Positions 44,901 to 54,850 of a DNA stretch of 64,000 bases are shown here, piece after piece; position 1 is the first letter of the stretch; every line of letters begins with the position of its first letter. Source of the stretch: Prorocentrum cordatum (lineage: Eukaryota; Sar; Dinophyceae; Prorocentrales; Prorocentraceae). The DNA lies in contig CAUYUJ010014267.1 of assembly GCA_963575745.1 (NCBI GenBank), positions 173,426 through 237,425 on the forward strand, given 5' to 3'. The notes under the pieces were generated by a model, which searched no databases, was not told where the DNA came from, and worked only from the letters and a program-made list of their open reading frames with translations. Made by a program: the position numbers and the translations under genes.

Positions 44901-46436
44901 ACAAGGAGGGGAAGAGCATGTGGGGGCAGCAGAGATGGAAGCGAAGGATCAGGGTGGTCGGAGAGAGCAACTGTCCTGGCGGAGCTCCCTGCGAGACTCT
45001 CGCGTGGAAACCTCCTGGGTCATCTGCAACATGCAATCCAAACCGCAGTCCCCGTCTGCGACTGTGGACACGACGAACACACCGAGAGCCGAATAGAAAC
45101 CGTCCACCGTCGAAGCATCTCCCGTGAAATCCACAAAGTCGGTGGAGACGCCTGCGATAAAATGATTGCATCGAAACAAAGGATACTCCTCCGACACGGG
45201 GGCCCAGTCCGGTGGCCCCGAGTCTCGGGGGACGGCGCAACACGCGATCGCGTCCACCGCAGGCTCGCGGGTTAACTCCTCTAGTTTCCACGGCGGCAAG
45301 ACAGCTTTGCAAAGGTCGACTCTGTTGCGTCCTTCCCACACGTAGACGCGCACCTTCCGCAACAGCGCAAAGATTACGAAAGCAGAATATCCTATCCACT
45401 CTCGGCCTCCCCCCGGCCTTCCGCGAATACTGCGCGACAGCTTCATCAATTTCTCGAAGCACCTCTGGCCTTGTTCTGAAAGTGCCCCTGCAGGCGCCCC
45501 CGCTGCTGCGGGGGCGCCTGCAGGGGCAACCGCAGCGCCTGCTGTCGCGGCTGTCTGTTCACAGGCGGTAACTGCCGCAACTTCCGCCCCTGGAAGCACG
45601 GGTTCCGCTACGTCGCGAACAGCAAGCGGGGCGGGTTGGGGGAAAGCGACAGGGGCAACCTCCTTTGCTGAGAGAGCTGCTGTTGCCGCGGAGTCCTTCA
45701 AGGCAGACTCCACTGCGGAAGCGGCCTCGGCGATTGCGTCGGCGCCATGCGCGCCAGCAGGACCTACGGACGCCTCCGCTGTGGCGGGCTCTGCAGAAGG
45801 GCACGCGCACGGCGCCGCCGCCACTTCAGGAGGAGGCGCGCACGCTTCCGCTGACGCACCCGCTGCTGCGGGGCCGTCAGAAGAGCCCACATACGGCTCC
45901 GCTGCCACTTCAGCAGGGGCCACGCACGCCTCCGCTGACGGCCCCGCTGCTGCGGGGCCTTCAGCAGGGCCCACCGACGGCTCCGCTGCCGCTTCAGCAG
46001 GGGCCTCGCACGCCTCGGCCGGCGCCTCCGCTGCTGCGGGGGCTCCCGCTCCTGCGGGCCACCCGCCCGCGCATTGCACTAAATGCCAGGGCGCTTGCAA
46101 GTCTGACCACTTATTGTAGTCCACGGAACCGTCCGCCAGACGATGGTCGCTGGGACACGGCCACTGCGAGCAGAAATGAATCTTCTTACACATGCGTCTG
46201 CCAGAGTCATAATGGCAAGCCGCGCCGCTGCTGCGGCGCATAACGTACCCGAATCCGAATATTGTCCCCTTTAGTTTCCGTGGGTTCATGAGCACGAAAA
46301 AGGGGTCTTTCTTTTTGTCTTCTTGGTACCAAAACTCCACAAATTCGTTGGCCTCGCGGTCGTGCCCGACTCGCAGAGGCGCGTTTGCAGGGCGAGCGTC
46401 TCCTGGGTCTGGAGGCGGAGCGGCTGCGGCTGCCAT
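41762..46436 (-). CDS. DDE transposase with N-terminal OTU-like domain (spliced)
   Basis: Exon 1 is 46436-44976 (ATG at 46436 preferred; the frame is open to 46619) and exon 2 is 44801-41967, about 1,431 residues. Exon 1 has a short folded N-terminus (EFVEFWYQEDKKKDPFFVLMNPRK), a long Ala/Pro/Glu-rich linker with mini-hairpins, then WIGYSAFVIFALLRKVRVYV, a CNHF motif and ADGDCGLDCML. Exon 2 continues DIADYIVQRARLAWFLDAM. A basic helical region follows, then the catalytic core: NFDQSPFHHNETGS (Asp codon 43641-43643), MADDHGPH (43251-43256) and ILQTVDTHLNQ (43146-43148). The Asp triad has about 129 and 35 residues between members, as in DDE_1/pogo-type enzymes. The acidic C-terminus probably continues into another exon ending at 41762. 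It would cut and insert this element at TA. Confidence 0.8.
44802..44975 (-). other. 174-nt GA-AG intron of the transposase gene
   Basis: CGCCAGGACA is present at both edges: exon 1 ends CTCCGCCAG|GACAGT and exon 2 follows CCCGCCAG|GACATC. Removal joins RRELRQ to DIADYI in frame and removes the stop at 44949-44951. The intron is pyrimidine-rich. Confidence 0.75.
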
Positions 46437-46654
46437 GATGCCGAAGCCATGCGCGCGCACACGCGGCCGCCCTCTGGTCTCGAGCCCAGCGCTGCAGGGC
46501 AAGCAAACGGCCGCATCCCCCCACAAGGAGGATGTACAAGGGGGCGGGAGGAACGAGGAACAAGGGAGATATGCGGGGACCAGCGGACACACGCCTGAAA
46601 AAAACACGACCGTCGGCATGCTTCGCGAGGGTTGCTGCTGTGAGATGGGCTGGT

Positions 46655-46760
46655 GAGGAGGGGCCCGAACGACTCACACCAGGACGAGCGGCCCGAACGA
46701 CGCGCAGAAAACTCAGAAGCATGCGCACACGAACGAACGCCCCGAACGACTCCGAGAACA
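46655..46760. repeat. GTGTGAGTCGTTCGGGC minisatellite inside the giant element, reversed
   Basis: GGCCCGAACGACTCACACCAGG and shorter related units, in the orientation opposite to the arrays of 0-22 kb. The family is thus present both in host DNA and within the element. Confidence 0.8.
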
Positions 46761-46764
46761 CTCC

Positions 46765-47318
46765 CCAGAAAACAAGGCCAGAATGTAGGAAGTCGTCGAC
46801 ATCGTCGTCGAGGGAAGGCGAACGCGGCACGGGGGATGATGATAGTCTCCTCTTCCACCGTGAAGCAAGAGCCCCCCCCAAAAAAAAGCGGGCCGCTCGG
46901 GCGTTTGTACTAGACGCCAAAAGTGCAACATCCCTGCAGGCCGCCTCTGCAGGAATTGAGGCGCAGCCCCTCCCGCAGCCGCACTGCGGATGCGCCAGCG
47001 GGCGCGGGGGAGCGGCGGTGGCGCCAGCGCGCAGCTGGTAGCTGTCCCCTCCTCCCCCCCCATCATGGCGATGATGAGAATGATGAGCATCCTACGATGA
47101 TGAGGCCCTATGTCCTGTCCCAGAGTCTCGGGCCCCGCCCTGGGCCGCGGGCCACGCCCCTGCGACCGTGTTATATATACATACATATATATATATATAC
47201 ACACATATACGTATGTACATACATATACGTCGACACACCATACATACACAATATATACATATATGCATCATGTAATCAGTCAGCGGAGGCCCGACGCCGC
47301 CCAAGACGACCGCACGGA
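46765..47318. other. Intergenic segment with ATAC-rich microsatellite
   Basis: TATATATACATACATATA-type repeat at 47160-47270. The remainder shows no gene. Confidence 0.7.
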
Positions 47319-47370
47319 GCGAGAGGCAGAGCGTGCCTCGAGACAATATTTTCTGTTTCTCAGGGGTTTT

Positions 47371-47862
47371 CTATGGTTGGCGACGCGCCGCCACCTGCTT
47401 CGCTTTCGATGCGCCCTTCACGGTTCCGAGGAGATCCGCCATGGGATCCCGACCTTTTTCTCCCGCTGCTGCGGGAGATCCTGCTGCAACCCCCGCTGCT
47501 GCGGAAGCGTTTTTCACAGGAGTCGACGCTTCATCCACGTTGCCTCCTTCTCCGACGCGAAGCTTCCCAAGCACTTGCTCTAACATTGTCGTTTCGTTCA
47601 AGGCGCCCTTCACGGCGCTGAGACCACGGACCACCTTGAGCATGCACAGGCGGTGCTTTCCGACGGGCACGAAGGCTTCTAGGCTTTCCTCGCCGCCAAA
47701 GGGAACATAGCGCTCCTCAAATTCCAGAGCAAATCCCGATGTTCCCTCGTGACTTCGGCACAGTCCGCCCGTCGCGCAGAGCACCCCCATGCTCGCGTCA
47801 TCTTGGCGCGCTGCTTTCCCGATGACGACATCCCGCCATGTTTCCGATGCCTTGCGTTTCAT
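47371..47862 (-). pseudogene. Truncated copy of the 48769-49725 gene
   Basis: Begins MKRKASETWRDVVIGKAARQ and follows the paralogue to PMADLLGTVK, then diverges after KGASKAK. The last two thirds of the gene are missing. Both internal hairpins are at the same places as in the intact copy, so duplication came after they were present. The duplicated DNA runs 47320-47998. Confidence 0.8.
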
Positions 47863-48009
47863 GCCGCCGCGCGCAAGCCCTCGCTGCTGCGAAGGCGCCC
47901 GCGTTCTAGGTGTCAACTCCCCTCACTGGTGATCCGCCTGAAAACGGCTATGGAAAGCGGACTCCTCGTCTCGAACAAATCCTCCTACTTCTCATCGGAC
48001 TCCAAAACC

Positions 48010-48399
48010 TAACCACTTCTTGTGGTCGCTTCTCCACGGCCACTGCGAGCATAAATGAATATTCTTCCATGTGCGTTTGCCATATTCATAATGGCAAGCC
48101 GCGCCGCTGCTGCGGCGCATAACGTAATTGCCCGAATCCGAATATTGGTCTCTGTAGTTTCCGTGGATTCATGAGCACTCTGTCGGGGTCTTTAGTTTTG
48201 TCGTGTTGCTATAAAAACTCCACATTCGTTGACCTCGCGGTCGTGCCCGACCCGCAGAGGCGCGTTTGCAGGGCGAGCGTCGCCTGGGTCTGGGGGCGGA
48301 GCGGCTGCGGCGGCCACGATGCGGAAGCCATGCGCGCGCACACGCGGCCGCCCTCTTGTCTCGAGCCCAGCGCCGCAGGGCAAGCAAACGGCCGCATCC
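48010..48399 (-). pseudogene. Truncated copy of the transposase N-terminal region
   Basis: Matches 46125-46510 nearly base for base, including one mini-hairpin at 48106. The frame is broken by small indels: the reading runs from PANAPLRVGHDREVNE to a stop within 20 residues. It abuts the truncated copy of the neighbouring gene, so both were duplicated together. Confidence 0.8.
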
Positions 48400-48459
48400 T
48401 CGCAATGATCCTCCTGTCGGTGCTGCTAGTGTGATGTTGCTGCTGCTGTTGCTCCTCCT

Positions 48460-48493
<34 letters not shown>

Positions 48494-48768
48494 ATCCTAC
48501 TGGTCCCAACCCCTCCGCCCCGTCCTCGCCAGATTCCGCGAGTTCCTTTTTGTCCTCTAGCGCGCGAGCGCTGGAGAGCCGCAGGCTCGCGATCCCCCGC
48601 GCGCGCCCTAACCCCTGCCCAGTCGACAGGAACCCGCAGGCATCCACCTCAGCGGTCAGCGCGCCGCTGGTGCGGTGCATGCACCGAGTCTGTTTGCACA
48701 AAAAAAGCCGTTGTAGCGGTCAGCGCGCCGCTGCTGCGGCGCGCGCCAGCGAGCGGATAACGAGGGCA

Positions 48769-49725
48769 TCACTGCTGTGTGTCCTGTTTGATGGCTTTCT
48801 GGACCACGTCCTCCAAGAACGCTAGAAGAACCTGCTTTTGCTGCGCACGGGTGGACTGTTTCAAGGGCGTCGTCACTTCCGTCAACGCCACGCCTGTGGA
48901 CCATTTCTCCTCGTTCAGATCCTGAATCCTGGAGGCCCATGTTCGGCCTGCCATTGGCCCTCCTTTGACCTCCAGTGTCCACATCCCAGACGGGCACCAC
49001 CTGGTGGTCCACGGGCGCTTCTCGTCCAAAGCGTCGTCCTCGTCGTCGTCGTTGGGTTCGGGGGCGCTTTTGCCCTGGCTCTCCTCGCACAGGTAATGCA
49101 GAAGCCAAGGCAGGTCCTGACTATGAACGAGTAGTTGCCCATATTTGTTCTCATACACACAAATCTCTTTCGTGTCGGCCTCATCTGGCTTAGGAGACAT
49201 CGGCATGGTTACTCTGCAGAGCGTGCCTCGAGGAAACCCTTTCTGTTTCTCAGGGGTTTTCTTCGCTTTCGATGCGGCCTTGACGGTGCCAAGGAGATCC
49301 GCCATGGGATCCCGACCTTTTTCTCCCGCTGCTGCGGGAGACCCTGCTGCAACCCCCGCTGCTGCGGGGGCCTCTTTCACAGGAGTCGCCGCTTCATCCA
49401 CGTTGTATCCTTCTCCAGCGCGAAGCTTCTCATACAATTGTTCTAACAAGTTTGTTTCGTTCAAGGCGCCCTTCACGGCACTGTGGCCACCGACCACTTT
49501 GAGCATCCACAGGCGGTGCTTTCCGACGGGCACGAAGGCTTCATTGCTCATCTCGCCGCCCAAGACAACACAGCGCTCCTCGCATTCCAGAGCAAATCCC
49601 GCTGCTCCCTCGTGACTTCGGCACAGCCCGCCCGTCACGCAGAGCACCCCCATGCTCGCGCCATCTTGGCGCGCTGCTTTCCCGACAGCGACCTCCCGCC
49701 ATGTGTCCTCTGCCTTGCGTTTCAT
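48769..49725 (-). CDS. Unknown cargo protein A (318 aa)
   Basis: ATG at 49725 (MKRKAEDTWREVAVGKAARQ). The frame is open to 49794 but the extension reads through a hairpin (PSQQRG). The N-terminal domain (residues 1-100) has ASMGVLCVTGGLCRSHEGAA and AFVPVGKHRLWMLKVVGG. A linker carries two hairpins (PAAAGVAAGSPAAAG). The C-terminal domain has RGTLCRVTMPM, ICVYENKYGQLLVHSQDLP, an acidic run and TRWCPSGMWTLEVKGG, and ends with an amphipathic helix. It looks like two beta-rich modules. No family is recognised. A truncated copy lies at 47371-47862. Between 48400 and 48768 are a (CTC)n run, one hairpin and no gene. Confidence 0.65.
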   Translation of the reverse strand: MKRKAEDTWREVAVGKAARQDGASMGVLCVTGGLCRSHEGAAGFALECEERCVVLGGEMSNEAFVPVGKHRLWMLKVVGGHSAVKGALNETNLLEQLYEKLRAGEGYNVDEAATPVKEAPAAAGVAAGSPAAAGEKGRDPMADLLGTVKAASKAKKTPEKQKGFPRGTLCRVTMPMSPKPDEADTKEICVYENKYGQLLVHSQDLPWLLHYLCEESQGKSAPEPNDDDEDDALDEKRPWTTRWCPSGMWTLEVKGGPMAGRTWASRIQDLNEEKWSTGVALTEVTTPLKQSTRAQQKQVLLAFLEDVVQKAIKQDTQQ

Positions 49726-49974
49726 GCCGCCGTGCGCAAGCCCCCGCTGCTGCGAAGGCGCGCGCGCCCTAATTAGGTGTCGCCCCCCCCTCAAAAGTGA
49801 ACCGCCTGAAAACGGCTATGGAAGGCGGACTCCTCGTCTCGAACAGATCCTCCTACTCCTCATCCGCATCATGCTCCCTCCACGAGATTCTTTCCATCTC
49901 ATCCAACCCATCCCCCTCCTTCTCTCCGAACGAGCACAGCTGCCTTCCCTGTCCCTTGACCGCCCCTCTGCCCC

Positions 49975-50280
49975 TTGAGGGGGGGCCTTGTGTGCTCTGA
50001 CCGACCCTCTGTCCCACAGGGGGGGGGGGCGCCCTGATCGAACGACCACCCCTGTTTCACAGAGGAGGGCGCGCGGAAACGCACGACCCCACCCCCTCTG
50101 TGACAGAGGGGGCCCCGCGCTTTTCCACCCGACCCCCTCTGTGACAGAGGGGGGTCCCGCGGAAAAGCGCGGGACCCCCTCTGTCACAGGGGGGGTCCCG
50201 CGGACAAGCGCGGGACCCCCTCTGTCACAGAGGGGGTCGGCCTTGTGTGCTTCGACCGCCCCCCTGTCCCACAGAGCGTC
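49975..50280. repeat. Internal array of the same palindrome
   Basis: At least six CCCCTCTGT(G/C)ACAGAGGGG units, about 35-40 bp apart, some degenerate. The central base is G on the left side and C on the right, so the array is inverted about 50165. A second hairpin, GTCCCGCG with CGCGGGAC, lies at the centre. It separates two blocks of genes. Confidence 0.85.
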
Positions 50281-50792
50281 CCGCGAACAGGACGGCAGGA
50301 CGATGAGCAGGACGATGAGCACGGAGAGAGGAAAACAGGACACGGGAGGGAGGCGGGAACGGACGAGGGGGGACGGAGACGGAGGCGAGGCGCGAGGGGA
50401 GGGCAGGACGAACATAGAGGGAGAGGAGCAGGACGAGACCTGGCAGGGGATATGCACCAGGAGAGAGATCTCATGGAGGAAGAGGAGGGGAGGGGACGAG
50501 AGGCACTCACATTTTCCGCATTTGCAGGCCCTCGCACTTGCTCCATTTCTCAGCGGCCGCCGCGCCGCCATGAAAATTGACGTACCACCGGCACTACTGC
50601 GGCTGATGCGTGACCTCTCCCATCCCTGTCTGGTGCTGTTTCTGCTGCCCCCCTCCCCCCTCCCTCTTCGACCTCCTCTCCCCGCCCTTTTCCTCCTCCC
50701 CTCCAGCTGACGGCTGCGGGCTGCGACGGGTGGATCATCGACCGCTGTCATCTGCCGCTCCGTTTCGCGCACCCCCCGCTGCTGCGGCGGGA
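50281..50792. other. Intergenic, repeat shared with 58800-59050
   Basis: GATATGCACCAGGAGAGAG, CCATTTCTCAGCG and CGTGACCTCTCCCATCCCTG are shared with 58.8-59.05 kb. No gene. One hairpin at 50777. Confidence 0.7.
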
Positions 50793-53282
50793 TCACGCGA
50801 AGTGGGCCCCCTGGCCAGGGATTGTCATCTTGCCGCTCTTGGGGGTTTTCCGTCCCTCCTCGGCGTCCTTCTTCCGTTTCTTCTCCTGCTCTTTCTGCTC
50901 CTTTTGCCATGCCTGCTTCTCCTTGTGGGTGTCGGTGGCCCTCTTCTCCTTTGTGATCTGCAGCATCAGCCGATCTCCGCGCACCAGCGGCACCGTGTTG
51001 TGCATGCACGGGACAAGCACGCTGCAGACGCGGAGGGGGGCGGCTGGCGGGCACTTTGTCATTGTCTGGAACTCTTGTGGTCGAAGTGCAACGTTGAACT
51101 TCCAGTGCTCCTGTCCCTGCACTAGCTGGGCTCGGGCAAGTTCTTCTGGTGTCATCCTCTCAACTCCCCAAAAGAAGTGCAAGGACTCGGTACCTCCGAA
51201 CTTAAACTGGTACGGATTCTCTTCCTGTTCGGCCTCGCCCTGTGCAGGCGCCGCTGCTGCGGGGGCCGCCTCGTCGAGCTGCGGACCCACGGGCGCCTCG
51301 CCCTGCGCAGCCCCCGCTGCTGCGGAGGCCGCTTCCTGCGGCGCGGGCTTGAGCTCCAGCTCTGGTAATTTGAAATCAGGTTGTGCCCAATATGTTTCCA
51401 TTTTCTCGACAGGAGTCGGACGTTTCTCACCGACTAGCACCTCCACTGCCCGCGGATTGCTCGAGACTTTCGGGAAAATCTTCGCGGTGGGGCAGCAAGG
51501 GAAGAGCATCAGTTTCCCCTCGGCGATGTCCCCAGTAGCCACCACATGGACACTCTTGGCTTGAACGTCATATTGCATCTGGACGGGTTGGGCGCAAGTG
51601 TCCGCGTGACGATGGAAGCCAGTCATGACTTCCGCGATGCTTGCTTGGTGCCACCTGTCTGTGTCGAGATTGCCAGACGGAGCCGAAGCGTGCCACGATT
51701 TCACTGGGACCACCATCAGGCTGTTCACGGGCTTGGACACTTCAGACATCTGCCTGTTCAGAGGCTTGTCTTCTTCGTTGAACTCTATCAATACTGGCTG
51801 CGGGCGAGAGCCCTCGCCACCTCCGCTGCTGCGAGGGCCGGGTTTCTCGGGGGCCGCGGGCAACTTGTCGGTCCACGGCGCAGGAGGGGGCGGGAACTCT
51901 TTCTGTGCGTTCTTTTCCATTTTCTGCCAGGCCTCGCGTACTTCAGCATAGTGCGGACGCACTGTCTCGCACACGGCCTCCACAACTGCCTCCCGACGAG
52001 GTTTGGTAGCCTTCACCCTTACGTGCACCTGGTAGAAGGTGTCCGTCGCAGTCAGAACCGCCCCCGCGGTCAAAGTCGCGCTCTTCTCCTCCCCGTGGGC
52101 CTCCGCTGCTGCGGGGGCCAATATGCGACGGACATACCCCAACAAAGAATTGAGCTCCTGTATCCGACTGTTGCCCTCGCTGTGTCCCCAAGCCGTTTCC
52201 GGCGCGGGGCATTGTCCGCACCTCGGCTCTTGCGAGTACGCCCTCATGACAAGGGCTACCTTCACATGGGGACAATCTATGGGGAGTTGGTTGAGAACGC
52301 TCCAGGTGGCTGGTGCCAGGGAACGTATTTTGTGATCCACCCAACGTCGATCATAATCTAGAATTTGCGGTATGAGCTGCCCTGATGCGGCCCCCACGTT
52401 GATGACGAAAGTAAACATGTCCTCGAACCATTTGGCCTTGGCGTACTCGGGATGTCGTTGCGCGCAAGCCTTGAGAACAGTTTCGTACGAGATATTCACG
52501 GGGTGTCCTGTCTCAGATCCGCACGATGCTTTCTTGCCCGCCGCTGCTGCGGTGGCGACGAAATCAGCGACGGACGTCAGGACCTCGATTTCGTGAGAGG
52601 TCACACCTTTTCCCTGTGGGTCGTTCAGGGCCGCGGAAATGATCGCGGGGCCTTGCGCGAAGACGGCATCGAAGTGAATTTCCCACGAGAGCACCTCGCA
52701 AAGCAAACCGTTATCGAGCACGTCCATGAGTTCTGTGAACTTCGGTGCGCGACGCATTTTTGGGATATCCCAGGAACCACCTGTACCTGTCTGGAACTCC
52801 TCCAAACCACATCCTTTGTGGTCTTCGGGAATGACCCACACTGCGCCGTGCTTGAGGTTCAGCAGACCAAGGGTTAGGGTGCAGTGGCTCAGCGCCCCGT
52901 AGTTGAACGTTGACAAGCTTGTGTACGCCGAGCGTAGAGCCTCCACGGACTTCGTTTTCTGCAAGTTGTGGTCCGCGTGCGCCGTGTACGGCCTGCCATG
53001 GAGGCGCTCGTAATCGGCCTTCTTCCCCGCAGGGAGTTCCTGAACAACCACTGCTTCGTGCTGCGCCTCGTTCAAGAGGAACCTGTCTTTCAGAATGCCA
53101 CACAGGAGATTAACCACTCTGGCAGCGGAGGGGTACGTCCCACCTCTGTTCTGCGGGTGGACGCAGATATCCTCCAAGGAAATTTTGGCCTTCAGCCGCT
53201 GGCCCTCGGAGTCCTTCAAGGCATAGCGGCTGCGCAACGTGGCGGCATCATTCAGGGGGCCTGACTTGATGTCCTCGGACAT
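50793..53282 (-). CDS. Unknown cargo protein B (829 aa)
   Basis: An intact frame from the ATG at 53282 (MSEDIKSGPLNDAATLRSRY). The N-terminal 75 residues include HPQNRGGTYPSAARVVNLLC. Residues to about 370 look globular (STFNYGALSHCTLTLGLLNL, WVIPEDHKGCG, VLSWEIHFDAVFAQGPAI). QEPRCGQCPAPETAWGH contains a CxxC pair. The middle has hairpin-encoded linkers (PAAAEA, PRSSGG, SAAAGA). The C-terminal part includes GTESLHFFWGVERMTPEELA and ends in a Lys/Glu-rich coiled coil and a basic tail. No family is recognised. A broken fragment of the PHVKVAL region recurs at 58680-58760. A (GA)n tract lies 180 nt upstream. Confidence 0.7.
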   Translation of the reverse strand: MSEDIKSGPLNDAATLRSRYALKDSEGQRLKAKISLEDICVHPQNRGGTYPSAARVVNLLCGILKDRFLLNEAQHEAVVVQELPAGKKADYERLHGRPYTAHADHNLQKTKSVEALRSAYTSLSTFNYGALSHCTLTLGLLNLKHGAVWVIPEDHKGCGLEEFQTGTGGSWDIPKMRRAPKFTELMDVLDNGLLCEVLSWEIHFDAVFAQGPAIISAALNDPQGKGVTSHEIEVLTSVADFVATAAAAGKKASCGSETGHPVNISYETVLKACAQRHPEYAKAKWFEDMFTFVINVGAASGQLIPQILDYDRRWVDHKIRSLAPATWSVLNQLPIDCPHVKVALVMRAYSQEPRCGQCPAPETAWGHSEGNSRIQELNSLLGYVRRILAPAAAEAHGEEKSATLTAGAVLTATDTFYQVHVRVKATKPRREAVVEAVCETVRPHYAEVREAWQKMEKNAQKEFPPPPAPWTDKLPAAPEKPGPRSSGGGEGSRPQPVLIEFNEEDKPLNRQMSEVSKPVNSLMVVPVKSWHASAPSGNLDTDRWHQASIAEVMTGFHRHADTCAQPVQMQYDVQAKSVHVVATGDIAEGKLMLFPCCPTAKIFPKVSSNPRAVEVLVGEKRPTPVEKMETYWAQPDFKLPELELKPAPQEAASAAAGAAQGEAPVGPQLDEAAPAAAAPAQGEAEQEENPYQFKFGGTESLHFFWGVERMTPEELARAQLVQGQEHWKFNVALRPQEFQTMTKCPPAAPLRVCSVLVPCMHNTVPLVRGDRLMLQITKEKRATDTHKEKQAWQKEQKEQEKKRKKDAEEGRKTPKSGKMTIPGQGAHFA

Positions 53283-53459
53283 CTATCCAGGCGCCCCCGC
53301 TGCTGCGGGGGCAGCTTCCCAAACAGATGCTCCGCGACGGTTGCCCCCGCTGCTGCGGGGCCCCGCTTAAAGCACGAGTGCCTGTCGCGCGCGCGGACAG
53401 AAGGAGGGGCCTCACGGATCCGCGGCCTGCCCGCACTTGAGCAAAAGGAGAAGGAGAGG

Positions 53460-53580
<121 letters not shown>

Positions 53581-54081
53581 GAACGGCGGGTCGACGCGGC
53601 CCTCTCAGCTTTTCGATACGCGCACATCCGCCTGAACAGGAGAAGCATTGATACATCGGCCCCCCCCTGTGTGAGAGAAAGGTTGCCCACCCCGAACCCA
53701 TCTGTGAGAGAAAGGGGCGCTGTGAGAGTTGCGTGTATGGAAGCGATGATCACTACAAAGACATAATGACGGGCGGGAGGTTGCAGGAGGGAGTGCAAGG
53801 GGAAGCGAAGCAAAGGAGAGAGCAGGACACAGGTGACAGCACAGATGTCGTGTTTTCCCCCACACCGCATGCGATGCCGCACGCGACGCGCGAAACCGCG
53901 CTCCCCCGCGCGCGCGCGAGTGCGCCCCTCCGCCGAGGTCACCCCCCCTCGGCGAAATTCTCGCGACATCCCTCCGCTGCTGCGGAGGAGCGTTCCCCTT
54001 GTGCGCTCGGGATGTCGTGGTCATCCTGAGGACCGTACAATCAACCATGTGGGGGCACTGTCGTGTTCATCCGCCCCGTAA

Positions 54082-54552
54082 TTACATGCGAAGGGGGTCG
54101 GCGCCTTCTTGCCAGGAGCTGCCGACTGGCGGCATCTTGGACCCTAGTTTGTACCAGTTGCCCCAATGGTCGCGGTACCAAAGTGCCTGATCGAACCCAT
54201 CGTCATCTTCCACGCCTGTCCTCCGAGCAGTCTTCTCATCCCACAACCCACCACGCTCCAAGACAGCAGCCCCCGCTGCTGCGAGGGCTACAGCAGCCCC
54301 CGCTACTGCGAGGGTTTGTTTCTTGGAGCTCGCCTTGCGCCGAGCTAGCGGCCGCGCGGCCGCCTCCGCCGACGCTGCCGTGGGTCGAGCCGCCGCCCCA
54401 GCGCGCTTGCTCGAATGAGGTCTGTGGTCCGGTTTCCGAAAACCCCTCTTCTCGCCGACGCGGCATCGTCCCGTCCTTGTGTCGGGTTTCCTATTCCTCT
54501 TCTCGCCGACGCGGCATCGCCCGATCCTTGTGTCGGGCTTCCTAACCCTCAT
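54082..54552 (-). CDS. Small basic hypothetical protein (156 aa)
   Basis: ATG at 54552. The N-terminus has a repeated RKPDTRIGRCRVGEKR-type segment (two to three copies). A hydrophobic alanine stretch follows, LAVAGAAVALAAAGAAVLE, where two hairpins (one with CTACTGC) are read in frame. The C-terminus is compact: GFDQALWYRDHWGNWYKLGSK. No family is recognised. Its DNA repeat and the nearby GGTCCC array suggest slippage. It may be a real short gene or a frame kept open by repeats. Confidence 0.4.
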   Translation of the reverse strand: MRVRKPDTRIGRCRVGEKRNRKPDTRTGRCRVGEKRGFRKPDHRPHSSKRAGAAARPTAASAEAAARPLARRKASSKKQTLAVAGAAVALAAAGAAVLERGGLWDEKTARRTGVEDDDGFDQALWYRDHWGNWYKLGSKMPPVGSSWQEGADPLRM

Positions 54553-54629
54553 GGCTGGCGATCTCGAACCCAAACGGCACGGCAGAGATTGGGAGCGGGA
54601 CAAAGAGGTGACACATGGAGCGGGACAGG

Positions 54630-54850
54630 GGCGGGGAGCCCAGGACGGGCAGCAGGACCGACCACGGGACCGGGACCGGGACCAGCACCCCCGTTCCCGG
54701 TCCCGGTCCCGGTCCCGGCCCCGGTCCCGGTCCCGGTCCCGTGGTCGGTTCTGCTGCTCGTCCAGGGCTCCCCGTCCCTGTCCCGCTCCCGGTCCCGGTC
54801 CCGCTCTCCCCCTGGTCCCGGTCCCGGTCCCGGTGTCGGTCCTGGCCCCT
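54630..54850. repeat. (GGTCCC)n hexanucleotide array
   Basis: GGTCCCGGTCCC and its complement CGGGACCGGGAC occur in the two halves, giving a large potential hairpin. Frames through it (RDRDRD, GTGTGT) are artefacts. Confidence 0.9.

Noticed and set aside
44949-46619. OTU-like frame as an independent gene
   Set aside because: The in-phase GA-AG junction to the DDE frame and the lack of a complete domain at its end favour one spliced gene.
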